Below are positions 51,027 to 59,638 of a DNA stretch of 64,000 bases, piece by piece (the first letter of the stretch is position 1; every line of letters begins with the position of its first letter). A program made the position numbers and the translations under genes. The stretch is from SZUA-36 sp963759155 (GTDB lineage: Bacteria > Pseudomonadota > Gammaproteobacteria > Xanthomonadales > SZUA-36). A model generated the notes under the pieces. The model worked only from the letters and a program-made list of their open reading frames with translations, did not search any database and was not told where the DNA came from. Where the stretch lies: positions 434,001-498,000 of the forward strand of contig CAVWXX010000005.1 of the NCBI GenBank assembly GCA_963759155.1. Reading direction: 5' to 3'.

Positions 51027-52723
51027 TGGCAAATCTTCGCCCGATGTTATTCATGGGGTTACTCGTTCTCTCCTACCTGATGTGGGTGGAGTGGCAAAAG
51101 GATTATGGTGTCAAACCACAATCTCAACCCATAACTGAAGTTGCCAATACAACACCTGACGCGCTTCCCGTACCAGGTACTGACACCACCGTCCCTGACG
51201 CCGGTGATTTACCGACACCTGATGCCGGTCTCGCCGGTTCAAGTGAGGAAGATATTTCACAAGCTGTCATGACAGGTTCGAGTGATCTTTTGTCAGTGAC
51301 CACCGATGTACTCGACGTCAAGATCGACCTGGTTGGGGGCACCATAGTGTCTGCCAAGTTATTGAATTATGCTGTGGATTTTGATGTTCCCGGAATCAAG
51401 GTTGATTTATTCAAAAGCGCCGGTCCGGAATTATTTATCGCTCAATCAGGCTTATTAAGCCGCGCTTCAGCGCCTAACCACACCAGTACCTATCAATCTG
51501 ACAGCATGAGTTACTCACTGGGTGAGTCGGCTGATGAGATTCGCGTGCCGTTAACCTGGACTGATGGAACTGGAATCCAGGTTACCAAGACCCTGATTTT
51601 CAAACGTGGCAAGTACGATATTGGTGTACGTCACACACTTTCCAATCAAAGTGGTGAAACCTGGTCAGGCAGTCGCTATGACCAGTTACAGCGTTCGATT
51701 TTGTTAGATAAGGATGATGGTGGTTTCACCAATCCTGGCAGATACAGTTTTTTTGGCATTGGTTTCTACAGCCCGGATGAAAAGTTTGAAAAAGTAGACT
51801 TCGAGGATGTTGCCAGTGAACCCTATCAACGCAGCTTCAGTGATGGCTGGTTGTCCATGGTTCAACACTATTTCTTTTCGGCGTGGATTCCGCCCAAAGC
51901 AGAAATCAACACCTACTCAACCCAGGTCTATGCACCTAACGGTTTTCCTCGCTATATCGCAAGAGCGGTTTCACCTGTCACGGAAGTAGCGACCGGCACC
52001 AGTCATGAGTTTGAAAGCCGTCTTTACGTGGGTCCGAAGTTGCAGGATGAAATCGAGGAAGTGGCGCCAGGTTTGGGCCACACCGTTAACTACGGCATAT
52101 TCACCGTATTTTCAAAACCACTGTTCTGGTTGCTTTCCAAAATTCACAACTTTGTGGGTAACTGGGGTTGGGCGATCGTATTGTTGACGGTGCTTATCAA
52201 GTTATTGTTTTTCAAGTTAACCGAGGCACAATATCGCTCAATGGCCCGTATGCGTAAGCTACAGCCACGTATCGAGCAACTCAAAGAACGCTATGGTGAT
52301 GACCGTCAACGCATGAGCCAGGCGATGATGGAAATGTACAAGACCGAAAAGGTTAATCCCTTGGGGGGTTGTTTACCCATACTTGTGCAGATACCCATAT
52401 TTATCGCGCTTTACTGGGTGTTGCTCGAGTCGGTTGAGTTGCGCCAGGCGCCTTTTATTTTGTGGATTGAAAACCTGACGGCGCGGGATCCTTACTTCGT
52501 GCTGCCAGTACTCAATGCTGCCTTCATGATGATGACCCAACGTCTGACGCCCACGGCTGGTATGGATCCTATGCAACGCAAGATCATGCAGTTCATGCCG
52601 ATTGGCTTTTCGGTCATGTTTGCATTTTTCCCGGCTGGACTGGTACTTTACTGGGCAACCAATGCGGGCCTGTCACTGGCGCAACAGTGGTACATCACCA
52701 GAAAGATCGAAGCTGCCGGATAA
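51026..52723 (+). CDS. yidC: membrane protein insertase YidC
   Basis: 565 aa. Inserts and folds inner-membrane proteins with or without Sec. N-terminal TM (PMLFMGLLVLSYLMWVEW), a large periplasmic P1 domain (about 60-345), then the conserved five-helix core, including NPLGGCLPILVQIPIFIALY and LTPTAGMDPMQRKIMQFMP. The start overlaps the rnpA stop codon. Confidence 0.98.
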   Translation: MANLRPMLFMGLLVLSYLMWVEWQKDYGVKPQSQPITEVANTTPDALPVPGTDTTVPDAGDLPTPDAGLAGSSEEDISQAVMTGSSDLLSVTTDVLDVKIDLVGGTIVSAKLLNYAVDFDVPGIKVDLFKSAGPELFIAQSGLLSRASAPNHTSTYQSDSMSYSLGESADEIRVPLTWTDGTGIQVTKTLIFKRGKYDIGVRHTLSNQSGETWSGSRYDQLQRSILLDKDDGGFTNPGRYSFFGIGFYSPDEKFEKVDFEDVASEPYQRSFSDGWLSMVQHYFFSAWIPPKAEINTYSTQVYAPNGFPRYIARAVSPVTEVATGTSHEFESRLYVGPKLQDEIEEVAPGLGHTVNYGIFTVFSKPLFWLLSKIHNFVGNWGWAIVLLTVLIKLLFFKLTEAQYRSMARMRKLQPRIEQLKERYGDDRQRMSQAMMEMYKTEKVNPLGGCLPILVQIPIFIALYWVLLESVELRQAPFILWIENLTARDPYFVLPVLNAAFMMMTQRLTPTAGMDPMQRKIMQFMPIGFSVMFAFFPAGLVLYWATNAGLSLAQQWYITRKIEAAG

Positions 52724-52728
52724 AGAAT

Positions 52729-52749
52729 AGCCCGTGCAATTTACGGGCT
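52729..52749 (+). repeat. short hairpin between yidC and mnmE
   Basis: AGCCCGT (52729-52735) pairs with ACGGGCT (52743-52749) across a 7-nt loop. There is no T-run after it, so it is at best a weak terminator or a processing/attenuation hairpin. Confidence 0.4.
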
Positions 52750-52768
52750 AGCCCATATCTACTAAGCT

Positions 52769-54136
52769 GTGCGTATGTCAGTCGATAATGCACAGTCATT
52801 TGCCACAGACACCATCTGTGCAATTGCCACGCCGCCAGGTGTTGGCGGGGTAGGGGTTATTCGGGTTTCCGGCCCGCTGAGTATCGCAATTGCGAGCCAG
52901 GTACTGGACGTGTCACCGGTACCCCGGCAGGCTCATTTCTCGCGTTTCAAAGATGAAAATGGCTTGACCATTGATTCCGGTATCGCATTGCTGTTTACCG
53001 CACCGGCTTCCTTTACCGGTGAAGACGTTCTTGAGTTACAGGGGCATGGCGGTCCACAAATACTTCAAATGCTGATGAACAGGGTCATGACGCTTGGTGC
53101 AAGACCGGCCAGGCCCGGTGAGTTTTCTGAAAGGGCGTTTCTCAATAACAAGCTGGATCTTGTACAGGCTGAAGCCATTGCTGACTTGATTGAGTCTGCC
53201 ACTGAAGCGTCTGCACGAGCGGCTCAGCGCTCGCTGGAAGGTGTGTTTTCAGACCAGGTCAACCAACTGCAGCAGGCCTTAATTGATTTGAGGGTTTTTG
53301 TTGAAGCCTCGATGGATTTCCCGGATGAGGAAATTGATTTTCTGGCTGATAGTGATGTCCTTGAAAGACTGCACGGCGTTGACGGAAGGCTTCAGGCTTT
53401 GCTTGACCAGGCTCACCAGGGGCAACTATTGAGAGATGGCATTAATATTGCCATTGCAGGTCTGCCCAATGCCGGGAAATCCAGCCTTTTGAATGCCCTG
53501 GCCGGGCGAGACTCTGCCATTGTGACGGATATTCCCGGTACCACCCGCGATGTTCTGCGTGAGTACATCTCCCTTGATGGTCTGCCCGTGCATGTTTCTG
53601 ATACCGCGGGTATTCGTGAGTCCACCGACCAGGTCGAGGTTGAAGGTGTGCGCAGGGCGCGTGCAACGATGCTGGCGGCTGATCTTGTTCTTCTGGTTGT
53701 TGATTCCACGCAGTCACCCGGGCCGCAATTGTCCCTGAAGAAAGAGGTTCCCGACAACATTCCCTGTATCGAAGTGCACAACAAAGTTGATTTGACCTGT
53801 ATTGAAAGCACCCTGGATGAAGTATCGAGAAAGGTATGGGTATCAGCCAAAACAGGGCAGGGCCTTGGTAAGCTGATTCACCTGGTAAAAAGCATTGTCG
53901 GTGCCACTGAGAGTTATGAAGGCGTTTTTTCCGCCCGTAGCCGGCACCTGGAGGCATTGAGGCGTACACAGAACCATATCAAGACCGGTCAGCAACAGCT
54001 TGAACAGTTCAACGCACCTGAAACATTGGCAGAAGAACTTCGACTTGCACAGAAGTCTCTTGGGGAAATTACCGGGGAGTATCTGCCGGATGACTTATTA
54101 GGGGCTATTTTCTCCAGCTTTTGTATAGGAAAATAG
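52769..54136 (+). CDS. mnmE: tRNA uridine-5-carboxymethylaminomethyl modification GTPase
   Basis: 455 aa (or 453 from ATG 52775; the longer start is GTG). With MnmG it modifies the wobble U34. N-terminal THF-binding domain (TICAIATPPGVGGVGVIRVS), G-domain with GLPNAGKSSLLNALAGRDSA and DIPGTTRDVLREY, and the C-terminal catalytic CIGK. Completes the typical rpmH-rnpA-yidC-mnmE order. Confidence 0.98.
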   Translation: MRMSVDNAQSFATDTICAIATPPGVGGVGVIRVSGPLSIAIASQVLDVSPVPRQAHFSRFKDENGLTIDSGIALLFTAPASFTGEDVLELQGHGGPQILQMLMNRVMTLGARPARPGEFSERAFLNNKLDLVQAEAIADLIESATEASARAAQRSLEGVFSDQVNQLQQALIDLRVFVEASMDFPDEEIDFLADSDVLERLHGVDGRLQALLDQAHQGQLLRDGINIAIAGLPNAGKSSLLNALAGRDSAIVTDIPGTTRDVLREYISLDGLPVHVSDTAGIRESTDQVEVEGVRRARATMLAADLVLLVVDSTQSPGPQLSLKKEVPDNIPCIEVHNKVDLTCIESTLDEVSRKVWVSAKTGQGLGKLIHLVKSIVGATESYEGVFSARSRHLEALRRTQNHIKTGQQQLEQFNAPETLAEELRLAQKSLGEITGEYLPDDLLGAIFSSFCIGK

Positions 54137-54184
54137 TTATTCAAAATTTGAGGTAGACGGGTCAGGACAGGAATTCTTCAAGAC

Positions 54185-55333
54185 ATGATGGAGTGGGAAA
54201 CCGTATACAAGGTCGCCAGCCTGAGTTTCGTCGTTGGAATCATATTCGGCGCGATCGTAAACAAGACCAATTTTTGCACCATGGGTGCTGTCAGCGACTG
54301 GGTAAACATGGGAAACAAGGGCCGTTTACGCGCCTGGTTCCTGGCCATCGGTATTGCCATCCTGGTGACACAAGTACTTCAGTTCAAAGGCATCATTGAC
54401 CTGAGTGAGGCCATCTACCTGACCCCCAACTTTGGCTGGTTGGGCTCTCTGTCAGGCGGCTTCCTGTTTGGTGTGGGTATGACACTGGCATCAGGTTGCG
54501 CGAATCGTACCCTGGTCAGGGTGGGTGGTGGCAACCTCAAGTCGTTGGTAGTGATGATTGTCATCGGCTTGACAGCCTACATGACCATGCGTGGTTTGTT
54601 GTCGTCGTTCAGGATGAATATCATCGAGGCCAGCAATATAAACCTTGCCAATTATGGTCTTGCCAACCAGGGTATTGATACGTTTATCAGTAGCGGCCTG
54701 GGCATAGATAGCCCGGTACTCGTGCGTGGTATCCTGGCGGTAACCATCGCTGCCGGGTTCATCACTTTTGCGTTTAAGGGAAACGAACTCCGGCAAAGTT
54801 TTGATAATTTGCTGGCAGGATTCAGCATTGGCCTGATTATTCCGGCCGGTTGGTATATCACCGGCGTGATTGGTTTCGACGACTTTGAGCCCCTGCGGCT
54901 GGAGTCCTACACGTTTACCGGGCCGACCGGTGATAGCCTGATGTATCTGCAAACTTTTTCCGGGTCAACCATCAGCTTCGGTATCGCTGCGGTGTTTGGT
55001 GTCATCCTGGGTTCTTTTCTTTACGCCATTATGACCGGTAGATTCCGGTTGGAAACCTTCATTAGCCGCAGCGATATGATCCGGCATATGCTGGGGGGCG
55101 TGTTGATGGGTTTTGGCGGTGTTTTGGCACTGGGTTGCACCATTGGTCAAGGAATAACCGGTATGTCTACACTTGCGCTTGGCTCCCTGCTGGTGCTCAT
55201 CAGTATTATTTTTGGCAGTGCGCTAACGATGAAGGTAGATTATTACCAGATGGACGAAGATGGTTTTTTCAGTTCCTTGCGTCACGCGTTGGCGGATATG
55301 AGGCTGTTTCCGGCGGCGAAAAAAAAGGGCTGA
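54185..55333 (+). CDS. YeeE/YedE-family sulfur-compound transporter
   Basis: 382-aa polytopic protein of the YeeE/YedE (DUF395, sulf_transp) family. Three cysteines lie where thiosulfate transporter TsuA has its conduction cysteines: C31 in NKTNFCTMG, C105 in LASGCANRTL and C318 in LALGCTIGQG. It is therefore a likely importer of thiosulfate or a related sulfur species. It is convergent with tusA-dsrE2, whose products would receive sulfane sulfur inside the cell. Its stop codon lies inside a terminator stem used by tusA. Confidence 0.92.
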   Translation: MMEWETVYKVASLSFVVGIIFGAIVNKTNFCTMGAVSDWVNMGNKGRLRAWFLAIGIAILVTQVLQFKGIIDLSEAIYLTPNFGWLGSLSGGFLFGVGMTLASGCANRTLVRVGGGNLKSLVVMIVIGLTAYMTMRGLLSSFRMNIIEASNINLANYGLANQGIDTFISSGLGIDSPVLVRGILAVTIAAGFITFAFKGNELRQSFDNLLAGFSIGLIIPAGWYITGVIGFDDFEPLRLESYTFTGPTGDSLMYLQTFSGSTISFGIAAVFGVILGSFLYAIMTGRFRLETFISRSDMIRHMLGGVLMGFGGVLALGCTIGQGITGMSTLALGSLLVLISIIFGSALTMKVDYYQMDEDGFFSSLRHALADMRLFPAAKKKG

Positions 55334-55350
55334 ACCCTGCGGTTCAGCCC
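55319..55350 (-). terminator. intrinsic terminator of dsrE2-tusA, overlapping the yeeE 3' end
   Basis: GGGCTGAACC (55327-55336), CTGC loop, GGTTCAGCCC (55341-55350). Read on the minus strand it is followed by eight T (complement of the A-run 55319-55326). The yeeE stop codon (55331-55333) is inside the stem and the A-run encodes the Lys-rich end of YeeE. Confidence 0.88.
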
Positions 55351-55406
55351 CTGGATTGTTTTACGACTGGCGCTTTGATCTAACCGGCGCCAGCCAAAAA
55401 TGAACG

Positions 55407-55634
55407 CTAGCCGGTTTTACGAATAAGATAGGTCCAAACGCCGCCTTCTTCATTCTGTTCTACCAATTCATTGCCGGTTGTACGGCAAAAAGCCGCAAAA
55501 TCGGCAACCGAACCCGGATCAGTAGACTGAACTTCAAGGGTATTGCCGCCTTCAAGTGATTTCAGAGCTTTCTTTGCTTTAAGAATAGGCAACGGACAAT
55601 TCAGGCCCTTTGCATCTAGTACTTGGTCTGCCAT
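55407..55634 (-). CDS. tusA: TusA/SirA sulfur-carrier protein
   Basis: 75 aa. The persulfide-carrying Cys is C13 in GLNCPLPILKAKKAL, the diagnostic CPxP motif. C-terminal half TLEVQSTDPGSVADFAAFCR is typical. It shuttles sulfane sulfur between carriers, in sulfur oxidisers towards the Dsr or sHdr system, otherwise towards tRNA thiolation. It is 33 bp downstream of dsrE2 on the same strand. Confidence 0.95.
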   Translation of the reverse strand: MADQVLDAKGLNCPLPILKAKKALKSLEGGNTLEVQSTDPGSVADFAAFCRTTGNELVEQNEEGGVWTYLIRKTG

Positions 55635-55667
55635 AGTTAATTCCTTGCGGTTATAGAGTTTAAAAAA

Positions 55668-56177
55668 TCAGATAAACAGGTTGATGTGGCTCTGGGTTGC
55701 CACTTCAATATAGGTTGCTGCACCACCAATCTCGATACCCTCAATCATGTCATCCTTTGAGTACTCAAACAAATCCAGGGTCATTTGACAGGCGATCATG
55801 CGTACATCGGCTTCTACTGCCAACTCGCGGAGCTCTGGAATCGAAGCAACACCTTTTTTCTTGATCAGGTTCTTCATCATTTTTGATGCCGCGGCATCAA
55901 CACCCGGGATCGCGGATACGAGATTTGGCATACCCATGTGCATACCCATCATCGGCATCTTCATGGCGGGGTTTCCAAGCGAACTCACCTGCAGCTTCAG
56001 GTCCTTCATCAACAATGGAAGACCATAGAAAGTGAAGAACATGGTGACATCCAAACCCATGGCTGCAGCGGTGGTAGACAGGATAAAAGGGGGATAAGCC
56101 CAGTCGAGGCTGCCCTTTGTAACAATGATAGACATGGTGTTTGGATCAATACCGGGTTTCAATTCTGTGCTGCTCAT
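55668..56177 (-). CDS. dsrE2: DsrE2-type sulfur-relay protein
   Basis: 169 aa of the DsrE/F superfamily. Segments SIIVTKGSLDWAYPPFILS and GLDVTMFFTFYGLPLL are DsrE2-like, and C130 in VRMIACQMTLDLF is the likely persulfide residue. A Met-rich stretch at about 69-85 (NPAMKMPMMGMHMGMPN) is a feature of this subgroup. In Allochromatium the rhodanese-TusA-DsrE2 trio passes sulfur to oxidation enzymes; here TusA is adjacent and a rhodanese lies elsewhere. The start has the usual purine-rich leader; the promoter is likely within 56178-56459. Confidence 0.9.
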   Translation of the reverse strand: MSSTELKPGIDPNTMSIIVTKGSLDWAYPPFILSTTAAAMGLDVTMFFTFYGLPLLMKDLKLQVSSLGNPAMKMPMMGMHMGMPNLVSAIPGVDAAASKMMKNLIKKKGVASIPELRELAVEADVRMIACQMTLDLFEYSKDDMIEGIEIGGAATYIEVATQSHINLFI

Positions 56178-56459
56178 TTCAACTACCTCGCTCGGAGTAA
56201 AAACCTTCTTTTGTTAGGAGGTTAGGGCTCTTTAGTATATATAAACTCGGTTTATTAAGGAAATCGAATATTCAGTTAACAGAAAAGGCTTTCAAGGTTT
56301 TCCCTTTCAAGAAGTGCTTAACTGAAAAAGAAGCGTAAAAGAGGAAAGGTTCTTCTTGTCGAAACACCATGTCTGACAGAGAATAAACCCACCCTGAAAG
56401 CGCTGTTTCAATGAAAGACTTTCAAACATTGGCGCGATAAGCACACAACAGAGAAAATT

Positions 56460-57692
56460 ATGCCCCAACTAGATTTCAATTTTGTACGTAGTCAGTTTCC
56501 AGCCTTCGCTGAGCCATCTCTGGATGGTTTTGCACACTTCGAAAATGCCGGGGGCTCTTTTGCCTGTGGGCAGGTGATAGAGTCACTACACCGCTTTTAC
56601 CGGGAAACGAAAGTTCAGCCTTACTATGGCTTCGAACCCTCACGTGGTGGTGGTTTACAAATGGACCGGGCGCGCGAGCGTATGGCCAAATGGCTGAATG
56701 TGGCTACTGATGAAGTTCACTTTGGCCCTTCAACATCACAAAACACCTATGTTGTTGCCCAGGCGTTGCGACAGCACCTGAAACCGGGTGATGAAATTAT
56801 CGTGACCAACCAGGATCACGAAGCCAACGTGGGTGTCTGGCGAAAGCTGGAAGCCGAGGGACTGGTTATTCGCGAATGGCAGGTTGATCCTCAGACGGCG
56901 GAACTGGATCCACAAGCGCTTGATCAATTACTGAATGAACGCACACGCGTGGTGGCGTTTACCCACTGCTCAAATATCGTTGGCAGCATGCACCCGGTTC
57001 GTGAATGGACAGACAAGATTCATGCAGCGGGGGCCATGGCCATCGTTGATGGTGTGTCTTACGCCGGGCACGGCTTGCCGGATGTAGAGGCGCTTGGCGC
57101 TGACATTTACCTGTTTTCCTTATACAAGGTTTATGGTCCGCACCTTGGTGTGATGGTCATGCGCAAGGCCATCAATGAGCAACTACCCAACCAGGGTCAC
57201 TTTTTTAATGCCGATTACCCCACTGCCCGTTTTACGCCGGCTGGTCCTGATCATGCTCAGGTCGCATCTGTTAATGGTGTCATCGACTATTTCGAGGCGG
57301 TCTACTCACATCACTTTGGTGATGAGGCGGTCACGGCACCTGGCAAAACAGCGAGAGTCCGGGCGCTGTTTCAACATACAGAACGCAGAAACCTGCAGCC
57401 CTTGCTTGATTTTCTCAACCAACACCCATCGGTTAACCTCATTGGCAGGACGACCACCAAACATCGCGCACCCACCGTGTCCTTTACCGTGAAAGGACGG
57501 GATCCCGCCGAGGTTGCGGCTGCGCTCGCCGTGCAGAAAATTGGTATTGGCAATGGTAATTGTTATGCCTGGCGATTGATGGAAGCATTGAATATTCCGC
57601 CATCAAGCGGTGTGGCGCGTTTGTCATTTGTTCATTACACCAAGACAGAGGAGGTTGATCGCCTGATAGAGGCTCTGGACCAGATCCTGTAA
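56460..57692 (+). CDS. class V aminotransferase / cysteine desulfurase-like protein (VC1184 type)
   Basis: 410-aa PLP enzyme. PLP Lys in LFSLYKVYGPHLGV, with preceding VDGVSYAGHGLPDVEALGAD and HFENAGGSFACGQVI. C-terminal GNGNCYAWRLMEAL offers a Cys near where SufS has its catalytic Cys, but the context is different. The overall pattern fits the cysteine desulfurase-like VC1184 subfamily, whose activity is not settled. Position between dsrE2 and the ferredoxin oxidoreductase operon, beside sulfur-relay genes, is suggestive but it is divergent from dsrE2. Confidence 0.86.
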   Translation: MPQLDFNFVRSQFPAFAEPSLDGFAHFENAGGSFACGQVIESLHRFYRETKVQPYYGFEPSRGGGLQMDRARERMAKWLNVATDEVHFGPSTSQNTYVVAQALRQHLKPGDEIIVTNQDHEANVGVWRKLEAEGLVIREWQVDPQTAELDPQALDQLLNERTRVVAFTHCSNIVGSMHPVREWTDKIHAAGAMAIVDGVSYAGHGLPDVEALGADIYLFSLYKVYGPHLGVMVMRKAINEQLPNQGHFFNADYPTARFTPAGPDHAQVASVNGVIDYFEAVYSHHFGDEAVTAPGKTARVRALFQHTERRNLQPLLDFLNQHPSVNLIGRTTTKHRAPTVSFTVKGRDPAEVAAALAVQKIGIGNGNCYAWRLMEALNIPPSSGVARLSFVHYTKTEEVDRLIEALDQIL

Positions 57693-57805
57693 GTGTTTTG
57701 GGGGCAGACCAGCTATAAATGAGACACATTCAATGGTGATTTGCCCCGATAAAACGGTTAAGCTTGGTCCTGGCCCGGCCATGAGGCTAGGGATTACGGG
57801 GAGAT

Positions 57806-59638
57806 TTGGCGTCAGAGATGAAGCCCACCAATACGAATAATCCAGATTACTTCCACAAGGTTGTCGATTGCCAATGGGCCTGTCCAGCGCACACAGATGT
57901 GCCTGAGTACATCCGCAAAATTGCCCAGGGTGAGTTCACCGACGCCTATATTCAAAACCGCGAGAGTAACGTTTTCCCCGGCATTCTCGGCCGGGTCTGC
58001 GATCGCCCGTGTGAACCCGCCTGCCGGCGTGGACGCACCAACGAAAAACCGGTGGCAATCTGCCGGCTTAAACGGGTTGCCGCGGATCACCGTGACGATG
58101 ACATCAGTGACCGTTTGCCACTCATACCCGAAAAGAAAAACGGCAAAAAAATCGCCCTGATCGGTGCCGGTTGTGCATCACTCGCGGTGGCCAACGACCT
58201 GATGCCGGTCGGTTATGAATGCACGATTTTTGAGGCGTTGTCTGAACCGGGTGGCCTGATGCGCTCAAATATTCCGTCGTTTCGTCTGCCGGCAGATGTG
58301 TTGAATGAGGAAATTGCCTATATCACTGATATGGGTGTCGACCTGCGCCTGAACCACCCCATCAAGAGTATGAAAGCCTTGCTGGACGAAGGATACGATG
58401 CTGTATTCGTCGGTACTGGCGCACCCAAGGGCAAAGAGCTGAACCTGCCGGGCCGTGAAGAAGGTGCTGAGAATATTCATATCGGTATCACCTGGCTCGA
58501 ATCGGTCGCGTTCGGACACCTTAAGAAAATTGGTAAACGGGTACTGATCATTGGTGTGGGTAACACGGCAATGGATTGTTGCCGTACCTCCCTGCGCATG
58601 GGTGCGGAAAACGTCAAGGTCATGGCGCGCAAACCGCGCGATTTCTTCAAAGCTTCTGACTGGGAACTGGAAGATGCCGAAGAGGAAAATGTCGAAATTG
58701 TCGTCAATCACTCACCGAAGGAGTTTGTCATCGAAGACGGCCGCCTGGTCGGTATGGTCTTCAAACAGGTCGAGTATGAAATCGAATATGGCCGGATCGT
58801 TAACCAGTTAACGACCGGTGAAGTCATGATCCCCTGTGATGACGTGATCCTGGCGATCGGTCAGGACAACGCATTCCCGTGGATCGAACGTGATCTGGGG
58901 ATGGAGTTTGACCAGTGGGATGTGCCGGTGGTGGATAAAACCACCTTCGAATCAACCCTGCCGGGAGTATTTTTTGGCGGTGATTCAGCCTTTGGCCCCA
59001 AGAACATCATCTGGGCCGTCGAACATGGTCACCAGGCTGCTATTTCCATTCACCGCCATTGCCAGGGTGATGACCTGCATGATCGTCTGCCGGTTTTGAT
59101 GAATCTCGGTAGCCGCAAAATGGGAATGCATGAATGGAGCTACTCCAACGATTTTGATCCTGCCGCACGACGCAAGATGGAACACGTGGAGTTGTCACAG
59201 CGGTTCAAAGACCTGACCACTGAAGTTGAACTGGGCTTTACCGCGGAGCAGGTCCAACAGGAAGTTGAGCGTTGTCTGAACTGCGATATTCAAACCGTGT
59301 TTTTCGATGACCTGTGTATCGAATGTGATGCCTGCCTGGATATTTGTCCAACGCAGTGTCTGACGATGACCCCCAACCTCGAAGAACCGGACCTGCTGGG
59401 CCATTTAAAAGCGCCAAGACTGAATCACGAGCAACCGCTATTTGTATCTGACGCACTTAAACAGACCAAGCGCGTCATGGTAAAGGACGAAAACCTGTGT
59501 ATACATTGCAGCCTGTGCGCCGAACGTTGTCCGACGGCCGCCTGGGATATGCAGAAATCACTGTTCAAGTTCGCGCGTGCGATTGACCACAACAACCAGA
59601 ATAACAACGGAACAAGCCCATGTCAGAAATCCGGGTAA
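57806..59638 (+). CDS. GltD-like FAD/NAD(P) oxidoreductase with C-terminal 2[4Fe-4S] ferredoxin domain
   Basis: About 610 aa. N-terminal Fe-S domain of glutamate-synthase small-subunit type (CQWACPAHTDVPEYI, then VCDRPCEPACRRG). FAD Rossmann loop IALIGAGCASLAVAN followed by EALSEPGGLMRSNIP, NAD(P) loop LIIGVGNTAMDCCR, and PGVFFGGDSAFG. The tail has two ferredoxin motifs, CIECDACLDICPTQC and CIHCSLCAERCPTA. It probably moves electrons between NAD(P)H and the ferredoxin oxidoreductase whose genes follow with overlap (59620). Start is TTG 57806 near GGGGAG or ATG 57818; undecided. Confidence 0.9.
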   Translation: MASEMKPTNTNNPDYFHKVVDCQWACPAHTDVPEYIRKIAQGEFTDAYIQNRESNVFPGILGRVCDRPCEPACRRGRTNEKPVAICRLKRVAADHRDDDISDRLPLIPEKKNGKKIALIGAGCASLAVANDLMPVGYECTIFEALSEPGGLMRSNIPSFRLPADVLNEEIAYITDMGVDLRLNHPIKSMKALLDEGYDAVFVGTGAPKGKELNLPGREEGAENIHIGITWLESVAFGHLKKIGKRVLIIGVGNTAMDCCRTSLRMGAENVKVMARKPRDFFKASDWELEDAEEENVEIVVNHSPKEFVIEDGRLVGMVFKQVEYEIEYGRIVNQLTTGEVMIPCDDVILAIGQDNAFPWIERDLGMEFDQWDVPVVDKTTFESTLPGVFFGGDSAFGPKNIIWAVEHGHQAAISIHRHCQGDDLHDRLPVLMNLGSRKMGMHEWSYSNDFDPAARRKMEHVELSQRFKDLTTEVELGFTAEQVQQEVERCLNCDIQTVFFDDLCIECDACLDICPTQCLTMTPNLEEPDLLGHLKAPRLNHEQPLFVSDALKQTKRVMVKDENLCIHCSLCAERCPTAAWDMQKSLFKFARAIDHNNQNNNGTSPCQKSG

